From: Dillenia suffruticosa
Taxonomy: Eukaryota > Streptophyta > Magnoliopsida > Dilleniales > Dilleniaceae
DNA length: 64,000 bases
Assembly: GCA_033439265.1 (NCBI GenBank)
Contig: JAVTVX010000031.1
Span: forward strand, 4,449,501-4,513,500
Direction of reading: 5' to 3'
A program made the translations under genes and the position numbers. Shown here piece after piece: positions 1-12,707 of this stretch. The notes below the pieces were generated by a model. It saw only the letters and a program-made list of their open reading frames with translations, did not search any database and was not told where the DNA came from. Within the stretch, counting starts at the first letter, position 1; each line of letters begins with the position of its first letter.

Positions 1-326
1 TAATTAATTAATTAATTTTGCGACAAAATTCAGATTTCGTCGAAAAATTTGAAAAATAATTAAATAAATTAAAATATTAATATATATTTATTAATTAATT
101 AATTAATTTAGTGACGAATTTTTTATTTTCGTCGCTAAATGTAGCAACAAATAATTTTTCGTCGCTAAATTTGCGACGGTTTTAGCGACAAAAAATTATT
201 CGTCGCTAAATTTTTGCGACGTGTTATTAGCGACGAAAAATTTTTCGTCACTAATGTTTTTAGCGACGAATTTTTATTAAATTTTCGTCTCAAAATTTGT
301 TACTAAAAGCTGGTTTTTTTGTAGTG
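1..326. mobile_element. CACTA (En/Spm-like) DNA transposon, terminal region
   Basis: The right edge reads TTTTTTTGTAGTG, so the minus strand starts CACTACAAAAAAA, the typical end of plant CACTA elements. The 300 bp inside it are AT-rich and carry many copies, in both orientations, of a short motif like TTCGTCGCTAAA / TTTAGCGACGAA. Such subterminal repeats are where CACTA transposases bind. The first 120 bp also hold TAAT/TTAATTAA simple repeats. The element body and other end lie left of the window, so autonomy cannot be judged. The sequence from 327 aligns with 59617 onward in the duplicated copy, which has no such element there, confirming the boundary. The TTT beside the end (327-329) would fit a 3-bp target duplication. 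Confidence 0.8.
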
Positions 327-995
327 TTTGTTTATGCGACTGATAGAGAGATCATCTTTCTGTTTTTTGTGGTAGGCATCATCCCCCGAATTGCTAGTGA
401 ATTCTTTTAATGCTAGATCCTTGACATTTGCTGTCAAAAAACTTGACTCAAATCTTGGACCTTTAGAAATCACTATCAACAAAGAGACTAGTGATAACAG
501 TGCAGAACCTTCAAATTTGGAAGCAAATGCTCTGAATGAAGCAGGACAAAGTTAGATATTGTAAAGAATCCAAATTCCTACACAATTACTTGTTTCTTCT
601 CTAAAATTTGCAATCTTTTTCAACTTCTTCATTTTTTTCCATATATTCTTTATTCAAGCATTCCTACTAGGTGCTTGCAGTTGGGTTCTCTTACCTCCTT
701 TTCAAGCTTTTTGCTAGGCTGCTTGGTAAATTTGCCAATTTTGAGGATTTTGTAATGTGTGACATAAATAAATTAAGATAATACCGTTATTGTACTACAG
801 TATTAGCTCTCCTTGACATAGTCCTTGGACTTAGCTAGGTTATGATGACTATCCCATCAGTATATATAATTTCCCAACCCAACCTAGGTGATCGTTGTTT
901 ACCATCTATATGCTTAATTAACATCGAAGCACCATGAATTTATCAGTTCCAGTGTACACGATATGGTTATTGGACCGAAAGCTTTAATTTTGTAT
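327..995. repeat. Segmental duplication, copy A, part 1
   Basis: Aligns collinearly with about 59617-60279: intron end, last exon and 3' flank of the zinc-finger gene, down to the copia insertion. Both copies share long stretches after the stop codon. By eye roughly one base in ten differs, with several small indels. The copy ends in TGTAT (991-995), which is repeated after the copia element. Nothing else is recognised between 556 and 995. Confidence 0.8.
376..555 (+). CDS. TRAF-type zinc-finger family protein, last exon (copy A)
   Basis: An open frame of 59 codons plus TAG follows a pyrimidine-rich stretch ending in a TAG acceptor (373-375). The product includes NARSLTFAVKKLDSNLGPLE and ends in an acidic, Asn/Ser-rich tail. 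The same segment occurs at 59666-59835, downstream of recognisable TRAF-type zinc-finger exons, and this identifies it. From memory of the plant family, the C-terminal part follows the zinc fingers with a pattern like ARSLTF.VK.LE.KLGPLE. The exon is undamaged, unlike copy B. A CACTA end lies about 50 bp upstream, inside the presumed last intron, so the rest of the gene, if present, is beyond the transposon to the left. Function of the family is not well defined. Whether the gene is expressed cannot be told here. Confidence 0.6.
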   Translation, partial: ASSPELLVNSFNARSLTFAVKKLDSNLGPLEITINKETSDNSAEPSNLEANALNEAGQS

Positions 996-1563
996 TGTTG
1001 GTAGTTATGCCCACAAATGGGCATTTTTGTTTAAACAAGGGGTAGTTATTTTTTAAACCCCTTTCACTAACCAACCAAAAAAAAAGTAACTCCCTCCCCT
1101 TTCTCTCTAAGGTGTGCCTACGTGAAACAAAATCCGAGACTCCCGCTCTCTCTTCTTATGTTGAACAGTGTATGTGTGCCCCTCTTTTTACTTAGGCAAC
1201 AATGGCATTCCTTGGAGTGCATGTATCATACCATTATGGGATGACATTCCATCTTAAGAGCACATTGAAATAGAGAGGTGTTATGAAAACAAATATATTC
1301 TCCGAGTGAGAATAATTGAAGGCATCAAGGATATGAGAAAATTTTCTTCCGTCGTTGGAAATTACCGAACTTTGGGTTAAGGTATCGTGAAATAGTGTTG
1401 GTGGTTTGTTTTGTAATTATCATTCTGACCGAGCGATCCGTACGAAGGATTACACGGTTTCAGTTGATTTATTAGAGCCTTACATATTGAGCTATTTATA
1501 TCAAAATTTTGAACTTTTGATTTATATGCTTTTGCATACACATATACTGTAACAAATTTTTCA
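996..1563 (+). repeat. Ty1-copia 5' LTR
   Basis: Starts TGTTGGTAG and ends in CA. Aligns along its whole length with 8102-8663. A primer-binding-like sequence follows at once. Confidence 0.88.
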
Positions 1564-2749
1564 TTAGTATCAGATTAACGTTGGATTTATTTTTAAAAAG
1601 AAAAAAAAATTAAAAAGAAAAAAAAATTTGGAATTTTTTGGGCATAAAAAGTATATGGTACAAAATTTAGGATCCGGATTACGGATGAGTTTCGTGAATC
1701 CGAGAGAACCACAAGAATGCCTATGATCTATGGATCATAAAAATATATATTTTTTAATTTTTGTAGCATATTAAGGCCATGAAAATTTCAGTTGAAGTTT
1801 TCGACCCTACAAACACAAAATATTAGATCTATGAAATTTAAGGATCAATCAATATGAAATAATGGTCTAGAAATGTTTGTCATGCTCAGATCTGCATTTT
1901 GACATATTAGTTGTGATTTTTGAGTTGTCGGAAATTGACTTCTGAAAATTGGGCACGGAGGGTCATGAAAACGAATTTCAAATTCACCCGATTTAAGTTA
2001 TTTTTCCAATAAATCAAGTTTAGGATGAATTGAAAATATGAAATTTCGAATTATAGTCAAAATCCGAGTGAAAAACAACCTAGAAAAGCATTTCTGGCAA
2101 CTGGGTCGAAAGGACCCGGTTACAGACCGGTCGAGTGAAGAAACCCACGGGCGCATGCAATTCACGCGCTATTGAGATGGGTGAATAGTTTCTGGGGTGT
2201 CGAGGTCGGTTATGACCTGGACATGTGATGTCATCACACCGACCAACAAAAGAAAAGCTTAGATATATCATTGCTTGGAGTTGAACTTGAGCATGAATAA
2301 CCTTTTTTGGGCACCCCGACCAACAAACTACAACTAGCCGATGTGTTGTGATGTCATCACACAATAAATTTGTTTTCTTGCATGGCTGTGCGTCTAGAGC
2401 GTGCTGCTGCTAGCACGTGAGGTGGCCTGGCAAAGCGCCACCGGCGCATGGCTGCATGTGATGTCATGCCGGATTGATTTTTTTTTGAAATTTCTGAGGG
2501 TTCCAGGTCCACATTTGTGATTTTTTATGGGTTTTTATGTACCGAATACAACTCCAAATGGTGAGATGCGATTTCGGTTTGTGGAGTATGATATTCGTTG
2601 ATTCATACCCTCAAATTAGGGTCTATACTCGAATCATTTGGAATTTATTGATTCGAAGGGTATACAAAATGTCAGAATAAGCATCAATAGGTCAATAAAC
2701 TCTTTCTAGCTACATAGAATACTATAGTAATATATCTTTGTAAGGAGAA

Positions 2750-5700
2750 TAAATTAAATGGTGGCAATTGTGAATTTTTTCACCGAAAGATTTAGTTTCT
2801 TCTCGAGGAGCAAGATCTGAATGAGATTTTGAGGTTTGAAATAGTAGGCCCCAGAGAGGGGACCATACCTCAGTATAGACGAGATAATGAGGTCTGTTGT
2901 GCGTTGAAGAAAAAAATTAGCCAAATTAGGGTAATCCTTATCAATGGAAAACACGATGACTTGATCCCAGTCTATAAGTAATATCCTATGGTTATGTTAG
3001 TTAGGCTTACTCTAAAAGAGCATTAAGGTGTTATTTTAGCTCTTGAGGTGAGGATGCTAATTTATAAGTTTATAACTTATAAGAATAGGGTTGATCATAC
3101 AATGATATAACATTTGATGCAAATGTCGAATATGATCACCGAGTTGAGGGATACGGGGTGAGTCCATTTTGGATGAGTTACAGGTATTGGGTGTAATTCA
3201 GTTTTTTACCTAATTCATGGGAGATCATGAAAATCTATATCATCTCCGACGAGAGTATTCTTACTTTCGTTGTTGTGAGCAGGCACAGTGAGCTCAAAGA
3301 GGAGCACCTAGAGGCGAGTAGATCGCAGTTGGGTCATGTTTATATGGTAGAGTAGAGTAAGTGCTCTTGTGGTACCATACAAAATTGCATAAGCATGAGA
3401 GAAGACCCAAAATCTAGGCAAGATAAAACTATCTGAGAAATCTGATAGCAAAGTACAAAAGTACAAGAAAAAGGAATTTGATATGACCAATACGAAGTGT
3501 TACATCTGAGGTAGATTTGGTCATTTCGCTCATGAGTGAGATGAGAGGAAGAAATGTATTTCTTCTTTACATGGTTTGAGTTTTGATTAATTTATCATGT
3601 TGTTCATTGATTTCTCTGCTTTGTGGATTGTAAACTTAGAAGCCACTGACCACGTAACTCAAGATAGGATCGCGTACGTAGAGTTCCGCTTAGTGAGTCC
3701 TTATGCTAGAAGGATTCACATGAAGAACAGAGCATTTGTAATCGTCAGTAAAGAGATTGATACTTGCAAGTTTGAGTTGCAACGTGGACAGACTCTGTAT
3801 TTAAATGACATTTTTTTAGTGCTTTAGATATTTGACGGATCTTAATTCAGTACTTTGGATTGCCATGGATATGCTTTGCCTTTTTTTGGAAACTCTAATG
3901 TTTCTATTAGTTACGACAATTCTTTCGATTGTTCTGGTTCTATCCATTATGAACTATAAGCACTGGATATTGTTCCTTTTAATGGTATTTCTTGTTATTC
4001 TTCTATTACCTCTACATCTGGTTATGTTGATTGAGAAGTAAATCAGTGGCATAATAGACTTGGACATATAGGGCAAGAGATAATGAATTGGTTAGCAACG
4101 AGTGGTCTGTTGAACTGGTTAGCAGCAAGAGGTCTGTTGGACCTAGTAACTAGGGTCAACTTACCTATATGTGAATTTTTGGCAAAATGTTAAGAAAACC
4201 ATTTGGTAAGACAATAAGAGCTGAGACTCTATTGTAATTGGTTGACTTTAATATCTATGGCCCTATGAGCATAAGAGCCCTAAAATAGAGCTATGTGCTT
4301 ATTTCATTCATAGATGAATATACACATTTCGTTTACATTTATCTGATCTTGCAAAAGTCTGAGACATTTGAATGTTTCAGAAGATTTATTAGTGAGATTG
4401 TGAATTAGTGAGACTTAAGAATGAAGATTCTCAGAACCAATCGATGGCGTGAGTATTTTTCTGAACAATTTAGAGAGTTCTGTTTTGAAAAAGGGAATTA
4501 CGACACATCTGACTATTCCTACTACGCCTTAGCAAAATAAAGTAGCGAGACAAGGAATAGGACTTTGTTGGAGATGTTGAGGACTATGATGGCACAGGTC
4601 AATTTGTCTATCTCCCATTTGGGAGATGATTTATTGACTGCAACCTACGTTCTTAACGGTGTCCCATCAAAATCCACGGTCAATACCCCATATGAGTTTT
4701 GGACAGGGAGGTAGCTTGACCTTAGCCACTTGAGGTCATGGGGATATACCGCATACGTTCACAATTTCTTGCTTCTACATGGCAAGTTAGGCCCACAAGA
4801 AAAGGAGTGTATCTTTATAAGATACTCAGAATACTCCAGCGGGTGTGTGTTCTTAGGTGAGCATATGGGTAACATCGTGACTGAAATTAAGTCTTGTGAA
4901 ACCACTTCCCTTGAGAATGATTTCCCTAAGAGAGGTAAAATAAATCTGGAGTTAACCTTCTATGAGATGGATGAGTCTGGAAGCTCAGGTGAGCTCGATA
5001 GCTCAAGTGAGCCCCATGGTGGGATACAAGAATTCATTACGCATCTTAATCCCAGTGGGAGTAACCATCAGAAGGTAAATCAATTGGGAATTTACTTTCT
5101 CTGAGATGGATGAATCTAGTGACTCTGGTGAGCTTAGCGACTGGACACACAAAAATCCATTACAGAATTTTGCCTCATTAGGAGCATCCATCGAGAGGTG
5201 AAATCGATCGGAACTTTACCTTCTATAATATGGATGAGTCTAGTGACTCAAGTGAGCCCAGTGGTGGGATACAAGAATCTATTACAGATTTTGGTTCTAG
5301 TGGAAATGATACATCTAGAGGTGAAAAGGTTCTCTCTCCTTGTAGAAGTGTTGAGGGCGCGTACTTACACGTTGCTTCCCGAATAAGGGTAAGACCCTCA
5401 TTGTAACTCTTGAGGATGATAAGAAATTTAAAATAGTCCTAACAGCTCTCATAAGTTTTTTGCAAAGAACCATTTATTAAAGGCCACAGATGAAGAGAAT
5501 GAGTCAATGAAAATTAACAGGGTCTGGAACCTAGTTGATTTGCCAGAGGACATAATGGACCATTGGAAACAAGTAGGTTCTCGAGGTCAAGAGAAAGGCT
5601 GATGGATTAATTAAGAGGTATGAGATCTATCTAGTAACTAAGGGTTACACTTACATTAAGGGATTGAACTATTGTGGAGTCATAGTCCAATTTATCTCGA

Positions 5701-6930
5701 TCCGTTTACTTTTAATAATTGTTACGAACATAGATTTGGAGTTAAACTAGATAGACAAAAAAACCACCTTCCGCAAATAGAAATCTTGGATGAGTAGATT
5801 TACATGGAACAATCCTCTAGGTTCGTTTTAGTAGGTCAGGTGGATAAGGTCTATCAACTTTGGAAGTCAACATATGGTCTAAAGCACTTATCCAGGCAAT
5901 AGTATCTGAGATTTCACGAGAATGTGATATCTTATGGTTTTATAATGATCGAGTTGGATCATTGTGTCTATCTGAAATGTTCTGGTAACTCTTTTCGTGA
6001 TCATGTTCTTATATGTGTGTGACATTCTATTGATTGAAACAACAGAGAGTATCTAATGACCATTGAAACATGGTTATTGTCGAGTTCTGATATGAAGAAC
6101 ATAGATGAGGTTTTATGCATTCTCAGAGTAAGGATCCATAGGGAGATGTCGACTATTTAACAAGAGTCCTACATTAGGAAGATTCTTGAGCATTCAAGAT
6201 GAACGAATGCATCCTATTAGATACTCTTATCACTAAAAGCGAAGACTTAAGTCTTGAAATGTATCCCATAATTTAGGAAGAAATAAGGGAGTTGAGTAGA
6301 ATCCTTTATGTGAGTGCAATATGCAGTCTAGTGTATGCGATGAGGCATACACGACCAAACATTTATTTTGCAATCAATCTGGTGAGTAGGTATCAATTGA
6401 ATCCTAGAAGGGATCACTGGAGAGTAGTAAAATGGATTTTGAGATGTTTCAAGGGGACTACGGACCTCTCCTGGTGTTATGGAGGAGGCGATTTGCATTT
6501 TATTAGATATTCGACGTTATTGGGGTATCGATTTGGATAGATACAAATAGACATTAGTTTTTGTTATCTTGCTAGATAAATGGTACCATGTCTTGGAAAA
6601 GTAAGAAACAAATCTGTGTATCTCTATCTAGAATAGAGACTGAGCTTGTGGCATGCTCAATGGCAGTTCAAGGGAGTGCTTTGGTTTCGGAGATTTCTGG
6701 ATGACTTAGGGGTTGTGATAGAAAGTGGGAGGCCAGTGATGATTTATAGTAATAATCAGGCCGACATTGTCTATAACTGAAACCTTAAGTATCACAGTAA
6801 AACCAAACACATCGATAGCAGATATCATTTTATGAGAGACATCACTAACGAGGGTGTAGTGACGATTGAGTACATTTTTATACAGCATGGTGGCTGATCC
6901 CTTCATCAAACCCATTTTGACAGATTACTC
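2750..6930 (+). pseudogene. Ty1-copia gag-pol remnant
   Basis: Decayed fossil polyprotein. Recognisable parts in order: gag-like sequence (about 2750-3480); a zinc knuckle of the CYxCGRFGHFAHE type (about 3495-3540); a pre-integrase segment (about 3600-3830); integrase (about 4060-4720) and its C-terminal part (4730-5100); reverse transcriptase (about 5450-6260); the segment with TRPNIYFAINLVSRY and NPRRDHWRVVKWILR that follows copia RT (6292-6540); and RNase H (about 6540-6930). The domain order, with integrase before RT, places it in Ty1-copia rather than Ty3-gypsy. Many breaks; no product expected. Confidence 0.8.
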
Positions 6931-6934
6931 TATG

Positions 6935-8101
6935 AGATATATGGAATCATTGGGTTTACATGTAATTCGACATTTCTCAATATGTACTGATTATGATGCT
7001 AATTGACATATATGACATATGTGCATTGTATATAATCATAAGTTGATTTCTTACACTAGTTTATTATCATATATTATTAGTGTGTTGTGATAAAAGATGT
7101 GTCAGGCAGGTATGGTTGACTCTCTCACACGAGTAACCACCGCTAACTCTACGTGAGCAGAAATGAGACGGTTTCTAGTCATAAGATGTTTTGAGAGTGA
7201 CCCTACTAAAATATAAGCGGCCCAGCTACGTGTTCAGGATGAGATCATATGTGACACGACTGACATGGACATACCCACATCCATGTTGCCTGTGAAAAGC
7301 CAAGTTGAGATCTTAGATATCACTTACGTCAAATGATATCGTCTCTGAGATACTCTCTTTGAGATCTTTGGGGTAAAGTCTTATGTAGACTGAGATCCAT
7401 ACCTGCACAATATTAGAGAAATCTAACATATGCCCTTTTGAGAGATGGGAGATTAACACTGTGGTACTGTTTCATACCGCGTGTGATAAGATGACCAAGG
7501 GATAGTGGGAGCCATTATTTGAGACGATAGTATGATTAAATATCCCCGTTGCCACTACGTGAGACCTGAGATCCATTGGATGTGATCTTTTGTACCTTTA
7601 TGACTTTCATTTGTCTTTTGAGATTTTATTTCCGTGTTGCTACTTTAGCATGTCACAAAGAAATCATTGTTGATTCGATTTGGTGGTATATATCTAGGAA
7701 AGCAGCTAAGATGAGATTAAAGGTTAGTAGTATGAAAGGAAGACCAATCGACATTATATCATAATATTGTATTCACCAGTCAACCTATTATATTAATCCA
7801 TATTGGGATTCAAATATAAAAGTGAATACACAGTCGAGCAAATAATTGAGAATCACTTTCAATGAGGAAAGTGGCTCGATGGATATAATTGCGTTGAGTT
7901 TAGGGTACAACGAGTTCTTTTTGGTACTAATGATGGTTCCTCAATTATCTTGACAGGTGTATCGAGAAGTCTTTGCTTGCAGGTGTATTCGTTGGTCGTA
8001 CAACACCCAATCCTGTATGAAAGTCCAACAGAGTGATGTAATAGATCACATGAGTTGTGATCTTGTGACGGATGTAAAATGCCTCGTATGCAAGTGGGAG
8101 A
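6935..8101 (+). other. Ty1-copia 3' untranslated tail
   Basis: About 1.1 kb between the RNase H remnant and the 3' LTR with no coding similarity recognised. It ends in a purine-rich tract (GTGGGAGA) beside the LTR, as expected for the plus-strand primer. The short open frames here are not supported as genes. Confidence 0.55.
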
Positions 8102-8663
8102 TATTGGTAGCTATGCCCACGAAGGGGCATTTTTTTTTAAACAAGGGGTAGTTAGTTTTGAAACCCCTTTCACTAACCAACCAAAAAAAAGTAACTCCCC
8201 TTTCTTTTTAAGGTGTGCCTACGTGAAACAAAATCCGAGACTCCCTCTCTCTCTTCATATGTTGAACAGTGTATGTGTGCCCCTCTTTTTACTTAGCTAA
8301 CATTGGCATTCCTTGGTGTGCAGTACCGTACCATTGAGGGATGACATTCCATCTTAAGAGCACATTGAAATGGAGAGGTGTTGAGAAAACAAATATATTC
8401 TCTAAGTGAGAATAATTGAGGGCATCAAGGATATGAGAAAATTTTCTCCCGTCATTGGAGATCACCGGATTTTGGGTTGAGGTATCGTGAAATAATGATA
8501 GTGGTTCATTTCGTAATCATCATCCTAATCGAACGATCCGTACGAGAGATTATGCGGTTTCGATTGATTTATTAGAGCCCCACATATTGAGGTATTTATA
8601 CTAAAATTTTGAACTTTTAATTTATATACTTCTGCATGCGCATATAATGTAATAAATTCTTCA
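8102..8663 (+). repeat. Ty1-copia 3' LTR
   Basis: Homologous to 996-1563, with about one difference in ten by eye. It ends TTCTTCA followed by the target duplication TGTAT. Confidence 0.88.
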
Positions 8664-8668
8664 TGTAT

Positions 8669-11600
8669 AGTCAAGCATGATTTTGTATTATTTTTTAGGA
8701 ATAGTTGAGAGCCTGTCTCAAAATTTGGTGGCAGTGAGTAGTATATCTCTTTTGTCAAAAAGGGTGGTGTTAGTTTGATTCCTTTTTGTCTGTTCTTTAA
8801 ATTTCAAGCAATATATACACGTTTATTACATTTTCAATGGACGTTTGAGAAAACCTTATATTGCACTCTGAGATTACTCTAGGCTTCATTGTTATTAAAT
8901 AAAAAAAGATTTTTTAAAATTTTGTATTATATTTTCAATGACCGCTTGAGAAAACCTTATGAAATTTTATTTTAATATTATATTATTAAATAAAAAAAAA
9001 TTTTAGCGTGGTTTCATTTTCATTCTTGGTCGAACAAACATTGCTCTTGATCTCGGTTTTGTTCCCTAGCCCCTCAGCCTCCCACGGGCTCTCTTTATTG
9101 CATCATCGACGTCACTGATCTTCATCATCAACCTCGCCGACCTTCATCGCTCTTGGTTTTGTCGGTAGTCGGGTCATTTTTGTTGCTTTTGGTTTCCTCA
9201 TATCTCTCTCTCTCTCTCTCTCTCTCACCAACTTTGTCGACCTTAATCACAGACGCTAGAAGACTTTGCACTACCCTCTTCCATAGCAACCGTAGCAAAC
9301 CTATCTCCGTGACTATGAACGTGGCCTCTGCCTCTACAACCCTTCCCTAATTTTTTTTTGCAATTTCTGAATTTTTGTATAGTCTTTGTGAACTTGAAAT
9401 CTGTGAAATTTCTGACTATGAATTTTTTAAGTAAAAAGGCAATACGTCGGGGACTGTGTTTGTTTGATTGTGTAGGTGAAAATGATTGGACTGAATAGGA
9501 GTTTCGCCATCTCGAATTGAGTATAGGTCGGTATAGGATTAGATTGGTTTTTTAAATACTTGTAATATATTAGATCGCATTTTTAGAAACATCTATAGGG
9601 TTACCTGAATCAGGTTAGGGTTGGATATGGATATTGGAGTTAAAATTTAAGGTCGGATATAGTATTAACATGACCTGAACAATAACCGATCCCATCCCTA
9701 GAGGGTGTAACAAGTGGGGGAGAGAGAAAGGGAAATTGAGAAGCGCAATTGCTTAACAAACCCGAAGTGTATGAGACCAAAAACATGTATTTTTCTCATA
9801 AAAAAGTATTTTTAGGCTTATAAAAAGATAAATGCACAAAAAGAGAAATTTTGACCAATTTTGTGAAATTCACTGCAAACTATATTTTTAAAAGATTTTG
9901 AAACCCTTAGCCATAGACATATTGTTTCTAACTTTTATGACTTTTCTTGAACCTCAACTTGCTTTTCTTTTCTTTTAATAATCTCTTTTACTTTCGGCGT
10001 TGCCCATTCACTTAAAATCTCAGTACATCAAACCAAGGGTCAACCCTAGCTTCTGTTTGAAATCAACACTATAACTAAACCTAAAATGCAAATCATATCA
10101 TAACACAGGCATATCCATAAATAACTCTTATAGACTGTGAATTTCAATATGAAAGTGAGATGAAATTCATGAAAAATGGATTTTTTTGGGCTTTCTAAAC
10201 CTAGGTCCTCTCATTCTTCTCCATTAAAAGGTTTGGTCCTTTGAATCAAAAGCCATACCTAACTTGAAAAAAGATGTGCTCACCATGCCGTGATCTAAAC
10301 TCCATGACTTCTTTTTGGTGCTCATTCTGTGGTAACCCTCATGATGTTTAATTAAACTCTAACCGAACCTTGTTTCACCATATCTTGTATTCCATCATAA
10401 CCATGTCATCTATTCCCCTATTATCTCATCCCAGCAAATTGAATGCTAGTTTCAATTCTATTAATTTTTCTAAAATGTTTGATAGTGGTAAGGAAACCAA
10501 GACACTTTGCCTCAAAGGAACTATCTTTGGTAGAATCAAACAAGGGAAATGTGGTAAGGGATTTTACTCTATTACCCTTAACATATAGTTCTACTTCAAT
10601 CCATTTGAAGTGATATATTGAATTTAGTCTTCCCCCTTTTACGATCCCACCATGCTGTCACTGCACAACTATGACATAATTGGGCTACCTAAACGGATGG
10701 AAGCTATATTTGGCAATGCATCTCAATCCAAATCCTTGATCAACCCAACTTAGGTATAGCTATTCCTGTTCATCCAAAATGTGGTCAATCTTAAATCATA
10801 AGTTAGTTCATAATCTTCCGAGTACATCCTCCTCACCGGCATTAGCAAAAGCCATGAAACCATCATTTCAATCTCGTCTAGTTCTAGAGGAATTGGCCCC
10901 ATCTATTTGTCCCAACAAATCTGAAATTTATGCTATTATCAAATAGTTAACCTCAATCTATACTTAGCCCAATCCAAGGTAATCACATGAAGGAATTCTA
11001 ACATCTTTGAGTTGATCCAAACAAGCACTTTTCTCTAAGTAATTTTCTAAAACCATGACTTTCTACTCTCAAGTATACGACTAAAGCATAACTTAGTACA
11101 CTATTTGTATCATTCAACGATGTCATCTCAATCACCAAATCCCTAAAACAAACATCTCTAATCTAAACCTACCAAAAACTTACCTCGGACCAAGCATCTC
11201 TCAAACTACTATCCTACTAAGTTTGATCTCACTTTTACCAATTTAATATGTAACCAACTGACCCTCGGTAATAATAGCCAATGCAGTGGTGTTGCTTGTG
11301 CGCATTTAAGATTTCATGTTGTTAATCCATCATCATGTGATATTAAAAGCATGTTCTCTTAAACTATCACTACACTAATACAAAACTAGCTCTCAACTAT
11401 CTACTTTAATATAAAGACAAAATATTCTCTTTAATATAATATAAATTCAAAAAATTCAAACTTTTTAAAGGGGATGGGGAGAAATGAATCATATGAATCT
11501 CCATTAGACAAAATGCACTAAGTAAATTTGCCAAACTGGGTCCAATTTAAAGAAGGCCTCATAACTAAGTATCTCACCTGGTGGGATTCAAATTTCATTG

Positions 11601-11794
11601 TTCATATAGGTCGAATATCGTACCAAATTACTGATAAAGTTATATCCTATAACTATTAGAATCTGATGTACTTCAAGTCGTGGAAACTGCTTGTGTAACA
11701 ACCAATATCAATGACCTGCTAAAAACTTACAATAATTACAATTGATGTAGCAAGAAATCTTGAAACTTTACTGTTATGGACAAACCTAGATATG
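8669..11794. repeat. Segmental duplication, copy A, part 2 (unidentified spacer)
   Basis: Collinear with about 60280-63360. No gene is recognised in either copy. It holds a CT microsatellite, AT-rich stretches and a GGTCGG-rich, MITE-like stretch near 9525-9710 without clear ends. A 72-codon frame at 10370-10588 has a counterpart at 61989-62216, but it does not resemble a family known to me and the copies differ freely in amino acids. It lies between the zinc-finger gene end and the tRNA-Ala array in both copies. Confidence 0.65.
9203..9226. repeat. (CT)n microsatellite
   Basis: About 12 CT units. The duplicate near 60822-60836 is shorter, so the tract changed length after duplication. Confidence 0.85.
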
Positions 11795-12068
11795 ACTTCA
11801 TATTAATAAATTTTGAGTTCATCAACTTGAAGTGAATTGGCGTCATAAGAATCTGACTCCAACATGTTAACCACAAATTTATTATGAATTTTGAACATCA
11901 AATGAAACAATTCACTATGACTGCACACTGCTAAAACAATCCTGTATGAAAAATTATCAGTATAGTAGAACATATGGCATTAAATGGGGACACAATTGAA
12001 ATCATTTGAGCATGTAAATAGGATTTCGTAAAAGAAGAAAGGACAAAAAGGAAATAATAAAACTAAAA

Positions 12069-12141
12069 TGGAGATGCGGGCTATCGATCCCCATGCCTCT
12101 TGCATGCAAAGTAAGTGCCCTACAATGTGAGCTATATCTCC
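12069..12141 (-). pseudogene. tRNA-Ala pseudogene, unit A (anticodon UGC)
   Basis: Full-length 73-nt relic with the acceptor start GGAGATA and end CATCTCCA. The anticodon loop reads TTTGCAT, so the anticodon is UGC, still alanine, against AGC in the intact copy. Several stem pairs are lost, including those in the anticodon and T arms. A TTTT terminator follows. Confidence 0.75.
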
Positions 12142-12466
12142 ATACAAAGTCAAATTTCTGTTAGGCATTTTATCAAACACCGACTACATATAAACAAATT
12201 TAGAGTTCATTACCATATATTGCATTGCTCTTGTAAGAATCTGACTCAAACCCATTAACCACAACTTCATTATGAATTCTCAACATCAAAGGAAATAACT
12301 GACTACAATTACAGTCCACTAGAACAATCATGCTTGAAAATTATGAATATGGAAAAATAATGGCATTAAGAGGGGACACATTTGAAATCATTTGGGCATG
12401 CAAATTTTTATCTAAAAGATTTTATGAAAGAAGATGGAACAAAAAGGAAATAATAAAACTCTGAAA

Positions 12467-12514
12467 TAGAGACGCGGGGTATCAATCACCGTACCTCTCG
12501 CTTGCTACATCCCC
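12467..12514 (-). pseudogene. tRNA-Ala pseudogene, unit B (deleted)
   Basis: Acceptor and T-arm sequence as in its neighbours, but about 25 nt of the anticodon and D arms are missing, so no tRNA could fold. Confidence 0.75.
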
Positions 12515-12707
12515 ATACAATATCAAAGTTCTATTAGGCATTTTACTAAACACCAATGACATATTAACAAATTTTGAATTCATTACCCTAAAGTGAATTG
12601 CCCTGATAAGAATCTGTCCTCAACCCATTAACATTCAAACAATTGACCGTAACAATAGACCGTAAGGACAATCATGTATCTAAAATTACTAGCATGGAAC
12701 AACATAT

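Larger units (their letters stand above)
996..8663 (+). mobile_element. Ty1-copia LTR retrotransposon, complete ends, broken inside
   Basis: Two LTRs (996-1563 and 8102-8663) enclose a 6.5-kb interior and are flanked by a perfect 5-bp target duplication, TGTAT (991-995 and 8664-8668). Downstream of the first LTR is a primer site resembling the usual initiator-Met type (around 1564-1576); a purine-rich tract precedes the second LTR (about 8092-8101). Coding remains run in copia order: gag with a zinc knuckle, integrase, reverse transcriptase, RNase H. The element has a leader of over 1 kb and an untranslated tail of about 1.1 kb. It is a fossil with many breaks. The LTRs differ at roughly one base in ten by eye, suggesting an age of some millions of years. 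The duplicated copy near 60275 keeps the empty site. Confidence 0.9.
11795..12707. repeat. tRNA-Ala tandem array, segment 1
   Basis: Two units of about 400 bp, each with a tRNA-Ala copy on the minus strand and a conserved AT-rich flank (landmarks: TTTTGAGTTCATCA, GTGAATTG, CCATTAACCACAA, GGACACA, GAGCATGTAAA). The array is cut at 12707 by the gypsy element and resumes at 25938. The target duplication CATAT lies in the flank, at a point other units read ACATATGG. Confidence 0.85.

Noticed and set aside
1-326. Hairpin-rich region as a possible small-RNA gene
   Set aside because: The inverted motifs are the scattered subterminal repeats of a CACTA end and do not form one stem.
2080-2364. 94-codon minus-strand frame
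   Set aside because: Lies in the leader of the copia element, antisense, with no known domain.
9525-9710. Possible MITE or SINE (GGTCGG...GACCTGAAC)
   Set aside because: No clear terminal repeats, target duplication or pol III boxes, and it is present in both duplicated copies, so no empty site is available.
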